DNA of 64,000 bases from JAGOTP01 sp964567995 (GCA_964567995.1 CAZMOB010000006.1:1-64000), one strand, 5' to 3'. Counted from the stretch's first letter, positions 33,761 to 43,613 are shown. Made by a program: numbers and translations. The notes: generated from the sequence alone by a model not told the origin.

Positions 33761-34196
33761 GCTGTACCTCGCTCATCTGCCGCATGTTCCCGTCTTTGCG
33801 AAGAAAACGTTTCGTGAGTTTATCGCGACCGAAGAACACCATCGTCGCCTCTTTGAAAAACTCTATCGTAAAATCGGTGGGGTAAATGATCATCCACGCT
33901 TCCCCGTCTCTGTGTTTTTGATGAAACACGTCGCACGACTGGTTCGCATCGGCGGCTTCCGCGCGATTTGTCGTTTTGAGTGCTCCATCGAACAACGGGC
34001 GATTCGTGATTACACGCAGGCTTTGCAATTCGTGAAACAACGTCACGTACGCACAGCGCTGAAACAGGTGTTGCGTGATGGACGTTCTCATCCATCCCTT
34101 GAAGCCTTGTTACAGCGTTTCCAAAAGGACGAGGAACACCATGTAAAGACGATGGAACAGACGCTGCGTAAAAAGATATCCACTGTTACACGTTGA
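33693..34196 (+). CDS. Ferritin-like (COQ7/demethoxyubiquinone-hydroxylase-like) protein
   Basis: 167 aa, four-helix bundle with two E-x2-H-type metal motifs: FREFIATEEHHRRLF and FQKDEEHHVKTMEQ, plus EYLAH-like helices (RKFLKLETLAHELYLAHL). The pattern matches COQ7-type di-iron hydroxylases; quinone synthesis genes are absent here, so the substrate is open. The ATG at 33693 overlaps the upstream gene by 68 bp, which is long; a later non-ATG start (TTG near 33740) is possible. Confidence 0.7.
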   Translation: MTKTRALLPLIRKFLKLETLAHELYLAHLPHVPVFAKKTFREFIATEEHHRRLFEKLYRKIGGVNDHPRFPVSVFLMKHVARLVRIGGFRAICRFECSIEQRAIRDYTQALQFVKQRHVRTALKQVLRDGRSHPSLEALLQRFQKDEEHHVKTMEQTLRKKISTVTR

Positions 34197-34606
34197 CGAG
34201 CGTGTCACGACTCAGCACAATCGCTGCATCGGTCAGTCTACTCAATGCAGTGAATCACACGATTCGTGCATTGAGTGGACGGAGCGAAACGCCCGCGTCC
34301 AATTCGTTCATTGTCGTTTCCATGCTTGACGACAATGGAATGGCAACATCCCTCGACTTCGGTTGAGGGATGTTGTGTTTTGGATGAAAAAAGAAATTGA
34401 GTTTCCTCAAGAACGCAAAACGCCCGCATCGTGAAGTGTGCTTCGTCGTCCGCCAGTAAAGGCGGACTTCGAGCACCGACGATGTCGGGCGTGGGCGAGC
34501 TCTCGGCAACTTGCACCGTTCCGAGAGATAGAGGTTTTTGGCATGAGGCCCAGTGCAGTGGGCCCGCGCTTGCGCGAGTTGGGTGAAGGAACGCTTCGGA
34601 GCTCCG
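34197..34606. other. Gene-free region with several hairpins
   Basis: I see no gene here. It holds ACTCAATGCA/TGCATTGAGT (34240-34276), GTCCGCC/GGCGGAC (34448-34467), TCTCGG/CCGAGA (34501-34526) and GGCCCA/TGGGCC (34547-34564). The last three trail the minus-strand gene at 34607 and may be its terminators. Confidence 0.5.
34344..34375 (+). terminator. Terminator-like hairpin
   Basis: CAACATCCCTC/GAGGGATGTTG with TGTTTT after it on the plus strand; probably ends the ferritin-like transcript. Confidence 0.65.
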
Positions 34607-36496
34607 TCAGGGCATGGCGGAGATCGGGATGACGTGGTGCCAGGGCACCACGCGGCAGTGCTGGTCTCTCGCCGCGACGGCGAGCGCATCGGGCGTCGCG
34701 AGAAGCGGCGGGTCCTGGTACCCGAAGCACTCGGGCGTGCAGGGAATGCGTCCCTCGATCTTGCGGCAGTCGCGGTCGAGGTCGCCGGTGCGGGTCTCGA
34801 CCACACGCTGGAGGGTGGGCTGAGCGACCGTGCTGTCATTCGCCGCCGAGGTCTCGATGGTCATTGGCCTCAAGACCGGCAGAGCGGCGATCGTCGGGAC
34901 GTTGGCACCGTCGACCACGTGAGCCTGTTGAATGCGGCTGGGGAGATGAACCGCCACGCCGAGAGCGCCCATTGCGAGAACTCCCAGAAGAACGGCGGCG
35001 GCGATCGTTGAGAACTTCTTGAAGGTGGGATTCTTGCTCTCCTCCACCTCCTGAGAAACCATCCTGCTGATCTTGACGACGATGAGCGTCATGATCGCCA
35101 GGGCGAAAGTGAGGAGGAGCCACTCAGCGAAGCCCAGCCCCCAGACGGTGTAGACGAACTGTCCGACTGGACGAACGACGCTGGTTGTCGCGCCATGCAC
35201 CGCATCGTAGCTCTCCGCCACCGACTTCGGACCAATGAGGCTCCCGAACGGCCCGAGCTCGCTGGACCACCAGTTGAAGCCACGGAGTCCTTCTGGAGCA
35301 CCGCCGGCCAGGCCGAAGTGGAGGTAGATCGAGAAGCCTCCCACCACAGTGACGACCGTGACGATCGGTGGCCCGGCTTCTTTGCCGACGTTGTGCTTCT
35401 CCAACACCGCCTGCAGAAATACCGCGAAGAAGGCGAGAAAGGACGAGCAGAGGAAGGCAGCCGCGCTCGGAAAGAAGAGTCCGTGGTGGATGACGAGGAG
35501 CTGCGCAGCCAGAACCTTCAGGCCGACGATCCCCATCGCGACCACGATGCGCTGCTTGAAGATCTGCGTCGCGTTACGCAGGACATCGTCGCCGTTCTCC
35601 TTGGCGGTCTTGAGCTCCTCCTGGACGATGTCCTTGAAGACCTGACCGATGATGATGCCCGCCTTGAGGAGTTGGCGCAGGAAAGTGAGGATATTCTCCC
35701 CCTTGGCTACCTGAGAAAGCGTCGCCGGTGTGGTCCAGATCGCCAGCACCATCGGCATGAGGAGCAGGGCGACGGGAAGGAGACACACGCTGATCAGGTA
35801 GGGAAGGACTTGTTCGTAGGTGTAGGGACCGTTGTCGTGACGACCCACGATCCCGTAGAGCAGGGCGAACCCTTCGACGACGCTGAAGATCCAGCCCCAC
35901 TTGAGAACGACGACCGGGCTACGGTCATTCGCTCCGTAGCTGGCCACCCAGAGATTGAACGCCGTCTGCCTGGTCTGCACTTCCTGACGGGCAGCGACGA
36001 GAGCCGCGTGATTACTGGGGGTGTGTCGATAGGCGGTCTTGTGGGTCTGAGCTTCGAGCTGAGCCACCAGCCGCCGGGCGGCGTCGACATGCTGCCGCTG
36101 TTTGCGGTACTCCAGCGCACCGACGCTCTTGACCGGCCAGGCGTAGCGCTTGACGGCCGTGATACCGAACGCACAGAGCAGGAAGACGAAGAACGATCCC
36201 GGCGTCGTGAGGATCAGTCGCTTCGCGAAGTAGGTGTAGATGAGGAAGAGGACCTCACTCCAGATACAGAACTGCCAGAAGTCGACGAGCTTGTCGGCCC
36301 AGACCACGGCCTGGTGCCGATAGCCGAAGCCGATGTCCTCGCCGACGTTGACGAGGGCGATTTGGGTCTCCGCAACCCCGGCCTTTTCGAAGGCCTTGAT
36401 CGCGGACTTGAGCACCCCGGTCACTCCCGAGGTGATCACCGCTACCAGCTCGCCAACAGCGGCGGCTGGATTGAGTTCCGGTGCTTTGTCAGCCAT
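34607..36496 (-). CDS. GC-rich cassette E: large polytopic membrane protein, unknown
   Basis: 629 aa, about nine hydrophobic segments (for example LLFLIYTYF..., FFVFLLCAFGITAV, WIFSVVEGFALLYGIVG, ISVCLLPVALLLMPMVLAIW, FLCSSFLAFFAVFL, LLLTFALAIMTLIVV) with long hydrophilic loops, and a C-terminal ~100 residues containing five cysteines outside. No transporter signature recognised. Its ATG is 8 bp after the stop of the 412-aa gene, and its GGGAGA Shine-Dalgarno overlaps that stop, so the two are cotranslated. The 467-aa antisense ORF is a shadow. Confidence 0.65.
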   Translation of the reverse strand: MADKAPELNPAAAVGELVAVITSGVTGVLKSAIKAFEKAGVAETQIALVNVGEDIGFGYRHQAVVWADKLVDFWQFCIWSEVLFLIYTYFAKRLILTTPGSFFVFLLCAFGITAVKRYAWPVKSVGALEYRKQRQHVDAARRLVAQLEAQTHKTAYRHTPSNHAALVAARQEVQTRQTAFNLWVASYGANDRSPVVVLKWGWIFSVVEGFALLYGIVGRHDNGPYTYEQVLPYLISVCLLPVALLLMPMVLAIWTTPATLSQVAKGENILTFLRQLLKAGIIIGQVFKDIVQEELKTAKENGDDVLRNATQIFKQRIVVAMGIVGLKVLAAQLLVIHHGLFFPSAAAFLCSSFLAFFAVFLQAVLEKHNVGKEAGPPIVTVVTVVGGFSIYLHFGLAGGAPEGLRGFNWWSSELGPFGSLIGPKSVAESYDAVHGATTSVVRPVGQFVYTVWGLGFAEWLLLTFALAIMTLIVVKISRMVSQEVEESKNPTFKKFSTIAAAVLLGVLAMGALGVAVHLPSRIQQAHVVDGANVPTIAALPVLRPMTIETSAANDSTVAQPTLQRVVETRTGDLDRDCRKIEGRIPCTPECFGYQDPPLLATPDALAVAARDQHCRVVPWHHVIPISAMP

Positions 36497-36504
36497 GTTC
36501 TCCC

Positions 36505-37722
36505 TCAGCTTCCCGTACCCGTCGTTGCAGGAACGGGGGCAGTGTTGTTGATGTTCGTGGGACGAATCCTCGGACGAATGGGCACGCGCTCGATCTGAGG
36601 AGGCACAACCCGAGGGATGCTCGGATCTTCACCCACCGAGCTGCGGATCAGCACGGCGATCACGAAGAGCACGAGCAGGACAACGACCCCGATGACGACC
36701 GTCGGCCCCTTGCCGCTGAACGGCAACGGAACAGCGTCATATGGATTCTGCTTCTCGAGGTACTCCCCGAGTTCCTGCTGACGGGCAGCGGCGAGCTCTT
36801 CGTCATCCGGGGCAGGCTCTTCGTCAGCCTCAGGCTTCTTCGAGTCGGCCTTCTTGACAGACGATGCGAGGCGCCGTTCCAGGAGGAGGAGTGCGAGATC
36901 CTGGGCAGGCATGTCCGTATCAGTTTCGGCGTCGTGGGCATCCACGTCCAGCGGCTCTTCGAGCGCAGACATGAACTCCTCGACAGCCAAATCCTTCTTG
37001 ACGCTCGCCCCGATGAGCAGTCTCGACTGTTCGGGCTTTCGGGCCTGGTAGGCCGCGAGCAGCTTCTTGAGGCACTCTCCGCGTTCGCGGGTCGGCACCT
37101 CAGCACTCCGCTCCATCTCTGCGATCTTGGCGTTGATGCTCATCTGCACGGCTCCTTTCGCCGCTGTGGAAGATGTTCCGTCATCTTTGGTTTTGCTGTC
37201 GTCGAAGATCTCATCGAGAAACTTCTCTGCTGAATCATACGCATCTGGACCGATGATCGTACGACGCTCCTTCTGGGTCATCTTCTCGCCCGCAGCCTTG
37301 AGCTCGCGATTCCTGACCTTCATCTTGCGACCCCAGTCTTCGAGCAAGGTATTCGCACGAATACGGGTACCATTCACCAGACCGACAAATCCGACGTCCA
37401 CACCGATTCCCAACGCCAAGGTATGGATGTTGAGAAACTCCTTCGGAATATCGATGCGATGTTCGATCTCCTTGAGGAGCAGTGCCAGAAGATCGAGAAT
37501 GTAACCAGCCACCTCCCAGGGTTTGAGGTCCCAGCCAAAACGCTTATTGAACCGATGAACAGAATTCCAGGCAACGGCTGCCATGAAAGCGGGCAGGTCT
37601 CCGTTGGCAAGATCCTCTGCCCTCGCTCCGATCACCCAGTGACCGATACGTCCAAAAGTCGTCCGATAAATGCCAGCATACTTAGTATTGAACAAGAGAT
37701 CGGTCAAGGGTTCGAATGCCAT
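36505..37722 (-). CDS. GC-rich cassette E: membrane-anchored helical protein, unknown
   Basis: 405 aa from the ATG at 37722 (Shine-Dalgarno AAGGAG 10 nt before; a GTG further up would add 7 residues). The first ~130 residues look globular (WAVAAWNSVHRFN..., LLKEIEHRIDIPKEFL), the centre is charged and helical, and one C-terminal helix (VVIGVVVLLVLFVIAVLI) precedes a Pro/Thr-rich tail. No family recognised. Works as a pair with the 629-aa membrane protein by gene coupling. Confidence 0.65.
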   Translation of the reverse strand: MAFEPLTDLLFNTKYAGIYRTTFGRIGHWVIGARAEDLANGDLPAFMAAVAWNSVHRFNKRFGWDLKPWEVAGYILDLLALLLKEIEHRIDIPKEFLNIHTLALGIGVDVGFVGLVNGTRIRANTLLEDWGRKMKVRNRELKAAGEKMTQKERRTIIGPDAYDSAEKFLDEIFDDSKTKDDGTSSTAAKGAVQMSINAKIAEMERSAEVPTRERGECLKKLLAAYQARKPEQSRLLIGASVKKDLAVEEFMSALEEPLDVDAHDAETDTDMPAQDLALLLLERRLASSVKKADSKKPEADEEPAPDDEELAAARQQELGEYLEKQNPYDAVPLPFSGKGPTVVIGVVVLLVLFVIAVLIRSSVGEDPSIPRVVPPQIERVPIRPRIRPTNINNTAPVPATTGTGS

Positions 37723-38025
37723 TTTCTCTGCGCTCCTTTGCACTCCGAGGTCGTGCTGTCTGTCTTCGGCCCGTGAACCCTTACTAGGATTCTAAACCAG
37801 AACAAGCCTAACCCCTCAGGGCTGGCTGAATTTTCCTTTTCTTTGACAATCCATACTCAGATTGTCGAAAGGGCCTGTTGTTCTCCTCCAAAAACAGGCA
37901 CTCCCAGTGCGGAGAACTCCGAATCCTCACATAATTCCGTCTTTTTGTCAATCAAAGAAGAGGCTCGGCCCATCCCTGACGTATGAAAATTTTTGGCTCA
38001 TTTAAAGCAAAATATGCCTAAAACA
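37723..38025 (-). promoter_or_regulatory. Upstream region of the 37722 gene
   Basis: No gene seen. On the minus strand a TTGACA with AATTAT 9 nt later, then a GGAGTTCTCC/GGAGAAC-type repeat and a GGCCC.../TTGTC-rich stretch form a leader of ~200 nt before the 412-aa gene. Exact promoter is not certain. Confidence 0.35.
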
Positions 38026-38053
38026 ACACCATGCGCCGGTTGGCGCATGGTGT
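38026..38053 (-). terminator. Terminator of the pilin-module cluster
   Basis: ACACCATGCGCC-GGTT-GGCGCATGGTGT, followed on the minus strand by TGTTTTAGG. Confidence 0.85.
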
Positions 38054-38078
38054 CTAATCCCACAACTCTTGTCGGCTC

Positions 38079-38498
38079 TTAGCCAGCGGCCAAGGTCGAC
38101 AGCTGCTTGATGACGAAGTTGGAAATCGCGAACCCAGCCACGATGATCACCATACCGATTACGGCATTCTTGATCATGTCGCGAGCCTCATCGACTTGCT
38201 TCGGGTTGCCACCAGCCGTCATCCACTTGAAACCCGCGTACAACACATAGAACAACAAGATGATACCAAGGAAGCCAAGGATCACGTTGATGATACGACC
38301 GATAATGACAGGCAATTCGGCTTGGGTTGTTCCCAAACCAGCGCCACCTTGAACCCCGCTGATACCTTCTGCACCTAGGGCGCGATCGAAGGGATTTCCA
38401 CCGACGGCACGAGGAGCGGTTTGAGCAGACGCGATCAACGGAGCAAATGCCAGGGCACTGACCGCGATCGAGGAAACGATTCGCTTGATCTGAATCAT
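38079..38498 (-). CDS. T4SS-pilin-like (VirB2/TrbC-type) protein
   Basis: 139 aa from the ATG at 38498: signal peptide (IVSSIAVSALAFAPLIASAQ), short outside part and the two-helix module (IIGRIINVILGFLGIILLFYVLYAGFKWM, a G-G-N-P-K-Q loop, IKNAVIGMVIIVAGFAISNFVI). This is the plainest member of the cluster and matches the T4SS_pilin family common in Patescibacteria. Last gene of the operon; expected to sit in the cytoplasmic membrane and may assemble as a pilus. Confidence 0.8.
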   Translation of the reverse strand: MIQIKRIVSSIAVSALAFAPLIASAQTAPRAVGGNPFDRALGAEGISGVQGGAGLGTTQAELPVIIGRIINVILGFLGIILLFYVLYAGFKWMTAGGNPKQVDEARDMIKNAVIGMVIIVAGFAISNFVIKQLSTLAAG

Positions 38499-38580
38499 AG
38501 AAAGGTTAAGTGAAAGACCTAGAATAGTTGTGGGAGGTCGAGACAATGATAGCGCACTTTCCAACAGATTTCATCCACAC

Positions 38581-39558
38581 CTAGTACCCGATGCGGCATT
38601 CGACTGTACAGAACTCGGCTTCACAGCGCGCGCGGACGCGTAATGCTTGGTCTTCGGTATCAATTGCCGGAGCAGCGGCACCAGCCATACCACGCGGCAG
38701 AGTCCCATCGCAGATCTGTAGCAAACATCCGTTGGCACAGATACGACAGGCATCGCGCGTCGGGTTCAAGTACGCCACTTCGCGATCGAGAGTTCCACAC
38801 ATGGAAGTCCGGTACGCGGTTGGACCAACCGCGCCTGGACCACCGACCACACCGCCGCCCGTTACGGGACGTTCCGTTGGAGCTCCGGCTGCACACTGTG
38901 ATTGACCTGCCACTGGTCGCGGATCCGTTGGCGTCCCCGCCGTACAGATACGTGAGCCACACGCGGTGATACAGGCATTCTCTGTGACAGGAGCCGTGAG
39001 ACCGAAGGCTGTTGGCGTGCGTCCACAGTCAGCAACACAGGTACTCATCGGCAATGGATTGCCGTAACAACACGGACGAGTTGCTCCATCCATGAGCTGA
39101 TCGACTGTCGGAGAACCGCCAGACGCTCCGCCACTCCCCGCTTCATCACTCAAGTTCGTCCCCGAGATACCGGAGATCTCGCCTAAACGACGCAGTACAA
39201 AGTTCGAAACCGCAAAGGAGCAAGCGATGATCGCGACCCCAATGACCGCGTTTCGAATGATCGTCTGGGCTTGATCGACATCTTTTCCACTGCTCGCCGT
39301 CATCCAAACGAAGCCGCCGTAAAGGATATATCCCAACAAGATAACTCCTAAGAAGCCGAACAGGATATTCAGCACACGACCCATGAGTGTTGCTAAACAC
39401 GCGCTCGCTGAACCACTACAAGCTGTTGATAATCCTGCTGCGCGACCCGAGGCGCTCAGACCGGTCGAGGCATCGTTCACGCGCGCCGACAACAAACCAG
39501 GCACCAAGAGGGCGAGACACGACACTGGAACGATCCAGCGCGCAAGAGAAGAGCGCAT
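38581..39558 (-). CDS. Cysteine-rich protein with N-terminal pilin module
   Basis: 325 aa. Signal-type N-terminus, two-helix module at residues ~62-126 (FLGVILLGYILYGGFVWM, IRNAVIGVAIIACSFAVSNFVL), then a ~195-residue C-terminal domain with ~18 cysteines (CCYGNPLPMSTCVADCG, CITACGSRIC, CRICANGCLLQIC). Here the cysteine-rich part follows the membrane module, while in the larger paralogues it precedes it. Function unknown; cysteines outside the membrane imply disulfides. Confidence 0.75.
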   Translation of the reverse strand: MRSSLARWIVPVSCLALLVPGLLSARVNDASTGLSASGRAAGLSTACSGSASACLATLMGRVLNILFGFLGVILLGYILYGGFVWMTASSGKDVDQAQTIIRNAVIGVAIIACSFAVSNFVLRRLGEISGISGTNLSDEAGSGGASGGSPTVDQLMDGATRPCCYGNPLPMSTCVADCGRTPTAFGLTAPVTENACITACGSRICTAGTPTDPRPVAGQSQCAAGAPTERPVTGGGVVGGPGAVGPTAYRTSMCGTLDREVAYLNPTRDACRICANGCLLQICDGTLPRGMAGAAAPAIDTEDQALRVRARCEAEFCTVECRIGY

Positions 39559-39567
39559 AAGAAGAGG

Positions 39568-39966
39568 TTAGAAGTCACTCGAAGTTGCCACGAGCAAGTT
39601 ATTGATCACGTACGTCGTAATAGCCCACGCGGACAAAATAATCGCCAAACCGATAATGCCCGAAATAATATATTTGCGAGCCTCATCGGTCTTTTCGGTA
39701 CTGCCGCCTGAGACCATATATTTGAACCCGCCCATCAAGATGATGACCAATGAGATGATGAACAAGAAGCCGAGGGCGACATTGATCAAACGACTCATGG
39801 TTGAACGCGGATCACCCGTGTTCAATTTCAACTCGTCCCCAACGGCACTCGCTCCCAAATCATCTGCAGTGAGGCCTCCGCCTTGGGCAAGCACCGGGGC
39901 CGCCACACACGTCGCAAGCAAAAGCGAAGCGGCGAAACTGACAACATATTTCATGCGTTTCGTCAT
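39568..39966 (-). CDS. T4SS-pilin-like protein (no cysteine domain)
   Basis: 132 aa, signal peptide (SFAASLLLATCVAAPVLAQG), short linker, two-helix module (FLFIISLVIILMGGFKYMVSGGSTEK, IISGIIGLAIILSAWAITTYVI). Closest in shape to the 38079 protein. Good GGAGG-type Shine-Dalgarno upstream (TCCTCACCTCC on plus). Confidence 0.78.
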   Translation of the reverse strand: MTKRMKYVVSFAASLLLATCVAAPVLAQGGGLTADDLGASAVGDELKLNTGDPRSTMSRLINVALGFLFIISLVIILMGGFKYMVSGGSTEKTDEARKYIISGIIGLAIILSAWAITTYVINNLLVATSSDF

Positions 39967-40060
39967 GTTTCCTCACCTCCTTTCTGATTCGAACGATGTG
40001 ACATAGAGCGCGACTCTTCATGTGAAACGAAAAGTCACGACCAGTATACCACATCTCTAC

Positions 40061-42121
40061 TTATCTTCGCGGCGCCGTAAAGGTGCAGTAACCACCAGAC
40101 TGTGGACGTCGGGTTTGAGAGGGTGACTCTGCACCCGCACACCAAACAGCAACCTTCCCTTCCATCGCTGGACAACCGACCTCTGACACGGTGGAAGCCC
40201 GTGAAGGGTTAGACCAATAGCTGATACAACGACTGCAGCCTGGATTCGTGGTGTTGTAATTCGAGAGCGTACAAATATCTGCGCCCGTGATTCCGCCACC
40301 GGTGATTTCCGTTGCACGTGGGTTACACGTCTCGCGACAACTCGTCGACCAAAGATGGACTAAGGCTGGGATACAACTTGTGTTAATCCCTGGGAAACGA
40401 CCTTCCAAACTTCTCACACCGGTTTCAAGACAGGTTCGACAGGCCGCAGCTGGATCGGGAACATCGCGCGTCGCTGCTGGGAAACTGCGGCCCCACGTCG
40501 TAACGAGACCACCCAAATCACTCACACCCGCCGGACATGCTCCACCTGCACCCGTGCAGCTCGCTGGATCGGCTCCATAGTAGGTGCGACACGCCGCTCC
40601 CGGTGTACCTGGTTCCGGCAAAGGAATATCTGAGGGTTGACCCGAAGCGCTTTGCGAAGAGCGACCCGTTGCCCGTGTCGTTCCACCCGGTTGAAGCACT
40701 GAATCATCCAAAGCATCCTGCGAACGATCGACTTCTCCGATCTCTCCTGTCTGGAGCTGATCGGACACTTGGACGATCAAAGACACGGCGAGATAGGCGA
40801 ACAGGACAACGACTAAACCGATGACCGCGTTCACGATAGCCCCCTGTCCCTTTTGCACCATCTTAGGATCACCTGCGGAAGTTAGATATTGAAACCCGCC
40901 GTAGACAAACACCCCTAAAAAGAAAATGCCCGATAACCCGACCAAAATCCGCACAATATTTCCAATGACTTGTGGGACCGTCATCTGACCACCAAACGGA
41001 TCCGGAAAGGTGACGCGGGGAACGGGGGCGGTTCGAGAAGATTGAGCTGGACGGTTAGGAGGTGTATCGCCGCTTCCAGCCGGATTCGTTGAGCCAGTCG
41101 TTCCTGAGTTCTGTTGATTCGGCTGACACACTGGGGCTGGCTCAGTCACACATTCGGCTCCAAGCTCACCGCAGACAGCCGTACATCGATCAGTGCATAA
41201 AGCTGTCGCCGCGGAGAGCGACGAGTCATTCGAAAAACTACACACCGTTCTGGGTTCGTCACGACGAATCGGCGTCGTTGTTGCTCGACAACTAAAGGCA
41301 CAGCGGCCACCGGTTGCGCATCGTGCACCATCGGCACACTCCATCCCACGGGCACCACATACCTGCTGACAACGATTTAAACATTGATCGGTATCGGCGG
41401 GAGCCGTTGGACGTTCAACGCATGTTCCCAAATCCTCAGCTGATACCGTTGTTGGTCGGGTGCAAACAATGTCGCATTTGTTGCCTCCGGCATCCGCTCG
41501 GCAAGCGGTTCGAGTCGTTGGCTGCAATCCACGACGTGTACATTCACTCGCGAGCGCTGAAGCGGAACACGGGGCGCTCGCGTTACAAGCCGTAGCCGTA
41601 TGAATTGTCGCAGTTGGACCATAGAGACAGCTGAATCGGCAGAACCCAACCGTTCCCGCCGCTGCTCCTGAACGAGCCGGTGGAACACAACTCGGAGCTG
41701 CCGCTCCAGTCGCACACGCAATACTTGCAACTCCGGGCGGACGGGCCGCATTATACGCGTTACATGTGGTCGTACACGTCGAAGCACAGCCAGTCGCCAC
41801 GGATCCTTCACAGGTCGGCGGCGCTTCTGGCTTACAATTACAGGGTGAACAGGCACGTGGAGCCGTGGCACTACAAGTACTCGGTTGAGAGGCATCCACA
41901 GTTGCGCGCGGCGACGTTAAACGTCCACAAGTAGTCGCACAAAAACTGGCGCACTCCGCATTCGACGTACAAGAGGTGAGCGAACCGGTGAGTGGCGGCG
42001 CGATATAGGTCGCGGTACAAGCGATACTACATTCATTCGCGAGAACGGGTGAGCCCAAGAACAACGAGCTCGCCAAGGCGAAGAACGACCCTACAGCGAG
42101 GCAAAAAGAACGCACGGACAT
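40061..42121 (-). CDS. Giant cysteine-rich protein with mid-chain pilin module
   Basis: 686 aa with a signal peptide (residues 1-29). Residues 31-332 contain 38 cysteines, starting with the six-Cys motif shared with its neighbours (C-x3-C-x15-C-x5-C-x3-C-x3-C), then further C-x3-C and C-x5-C units (CLNRCQQVCG, CADGARCATGGRC). After a Thr/Pro linker comes the two-helix module (384-456: LSGIFFLGVFVYGGFQYL, AIVNAVIGLVVVLFAYLAVSLIV) and ~230 residues with ~14 more cysteines. No known domain recognised; likely a disulfide-stabilised surface protein anchored by the module. Confidence 0.75.
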   Translation of the reverse strand: MSVRSFCLAVGSFFALASSLFLGSPVLANECSIACTATYIAPPLTGSLTSCTSNAECASFCATTCGRLTSPRATVDASQPSTCSATAPRACSPCNCKPEAPPTCEGSVATGCASTCTTTCNAYNAARPPGVASIACATGAAAPSCVPPARSGAAAGTVGFCRFSCLYGPTATIHTATACNASAPCSASALASECTRRGLQPTTRTACRADAGGNKCDIVCTRPTTVSAEDLGTCVERPTAPADTDQCLNRCQQVCGARGMECADGARCATGGRCAFSCRATTTPIRRDEPRTVCSFSNDSSLSAATALCTDRCTAVCGELGAECVTEPAPVCQPNQQNSGTTGSTNPAGSGDTPPNRPAQSSRTAPVPRVTFPDPFGGQMTVPQVIGNIVRILVGLSGIFFLGVFVYGGFQYLTSAGDPKMVQKGQGAIVNAVIGLVVVLFAYLAVSLIVQVSDQLQTGEIGEVDRSQDALDDSVLQPGGTTRATGRSSQSASGQPSDIPLPEPGTPGAACRTYYGADPASCTGAGGACPAGVSDLGGLVTTWGRSFPAATRDVPDPAAACRTCLETGVRSLEGRFPGINTSCIPALVHLWSTSCRETCNPRATEITGGGITGADICTLSNYNTTNPGCSRCISYWSNPSRASTVSEVGCPAMEGKVAVWCAGAESPSQTRRPQSGGYCTFTAPRR

Positions 42122-42174
42122 AGAATGTCTCTATTCTATACGATCCGTCGTCGGCTGTCAGTCAAAGGTTGTTA

Positions 42175-43605
42175 CTAACGAGTCCAGGTACATTCCGCAC
42201 TCACTGGCAAGCCCGTCAAATAGCGGTTCAATTCTGTTTGAACAGTCTGACACTCGCGCTCAGTACTCCGTCCCGTACAGGTGAAAGCACTTTCGTTGAA
42301 GGTCCCGCTGGCAGGGGGTGCTTGGCAAGCATCTCGCACTTGTCTTACCTGTTCAGCCGAAGCCAAGCTGCTGATCAACCCGGCGGCAATCGAGGGTCGG
42401 CAGGTACACGCGCCCTGTACGCCCGCCGTATCACGCGTAACCGCACCTCCAGCTGGAGCCACCGGGGCAACCGGGGCCTCTGCTCCCGGAGCGGCCGGTG
42501 CCGAACCGGCTGGAGACTGTCCTCCAAGTGGCGCACAACACAAAACCTCGGCCGACTGACCCGGACACCCACGAGTGATACAGGCATTGCGGTTCGTACG
42601 TTCTGCGACCGCCGTTTGGCGGCAGGCCCAATCGGGACTCGTGAGATCCTGAGCCTCATTCCGACCAATGTGTCCGTGTGTAACGGCATACTCAACACAG
42701 GTCGCCAAACGAGAGGATCCACCAGACGTAGTCCCCGATCCACTTTCCGACGCTCCTCCACCAATATCATTCAAGAACCCTAGCACCACACTGCTGATCG
42801 TGTAGGAGAAGAAAATCAGCACCAATCCGATCGATGCATTTCTTAGGATATTCTGCGCTGCTGTAACTTTTTTTGGATCACCCGAAGACAGAATCCACTG
42901 GATTCCACCATAGATAAAGATGAGGAGCGCAGCCGAACCAACTATTCCCAGTAACCCCTTGATCACTCGTCCAACTAACCCAGCGATCGAATCAACACCT
43001 CTAATCGGATTCTGTAACCGAGCGCTGTCCGCTGCTGCGTTTGTTTGCGTATTCCCTCTCGATGTAGGAGTGGTCGCAGGCGCTTGTTGACCAGGCACAA
43101 GACAGGTTGGTGCAGATCCACCGCAAAAACGACCGGTCGGAGCGGGCTGCTGGGTGCTGGCCGAACGACAGGATTCTTCACAAAAACTGCCGCACACCGT
43201 ACCTGGCGCCTGTGCATCTCGCCCTTGAGGATTACAACTGCGTTCTTGTTGCGAAGCCCCGATCGAACATTCAAAAATACATTGCTTGGTTGTTCCAACT
43301 CCGACCACGGCGCAACGAGCCGCCCCTGAACCAGCGGTCACACATTGCCCATCTCGAAAGGACCGGCCACAGGTTCGTTGGCAAGGTTCGGCACAATCCT
43401 GATCCGTCAGACAGGAAATAGGCGTCACTTGCGCCTGACACGTAAATCGACAGGTTCCTGAACCAGCTTGAGCTCCGGCAGAGGGTGGAGTCGTTGGCGT
43501 GGTTGGCGCGGGCGTCGTCTGCGCCAAAGTAGCGCCAGACAAACAACTCAGCCCAACTCCCATAAAGAGAGCAAGTGAAGCAAATCGGATGAAGAAGCGT
43601 AGCAT
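42175..43605 (-). CDS. Cysteine-rich protein with mid-chain pilin module
   Basis: 476 aa. Signal peptide, Thr/Pro-rich segment, then 16 cysteines in residues 52-168 beginning with the six-Cys motif C-x3-C-x8-C-x5-C-x3-C-x3-C. Two-helix module at 208-280 (GSAALLIFIYGGIQWIL, SGDPKKVTAAQNILRNASIG). The remaining ~195 residues contain more cysteines (CITRGCPGQSAEVLCC). Same plan as the 686-aa neighbour. Confidence 0.75.
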   Translation of the reverse strand: MLRFFIRFASLALFMGVGLSCLSGATLAQTTPAPTTPTTPPSAGAQAGSGTCRFTCQAQVTPISCLTDQDCAEPCQRTCGRSFRDGQCVTAGSGAARCAVVGVGTTKQCIFECSIGASQQERSCNPQGRDAQAPGTVCGSFCEESCRSASTQQPAPTGRFCGGSAPTCLVPGQQAPATTPTSRGNTQTNAAADSARLQNPIRGVDSIAGLVGRVIKGLLGIVGSAALLIFIYGGIQWILSSGDPKKVTAAQNILRNASIGLVLIFFSYTISSVVLGFLNDIGGGASESGSGTTSGGSSRLATCVEYAVTHGHIGRNEAQDLTSPDWACRQTAVAERTNRNACITRGCPGQSAEVLCCAPLGGQSPAGSAPAAPGAEAPVAPVAPAGGAVTRDTAGVQGACTCRPSIAAGLISSLASAEQVRQVRDACQAPPASGTFNESAFTCTGRSTERECQTVQTELNRYLTGLPVSAECTWTR

Positions 43606-43613
43606 AGGAAGAA

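Noticed and set aside
35195..36598. 467-aa plus-strand ORF antisense to the membrane proteins
   Set aside because: Highly Arg/Asp/His-rich with no structure; the minus strand has clear membrane helices and a Shine-Dalgarno. It is a shadow of GC-rich coding.
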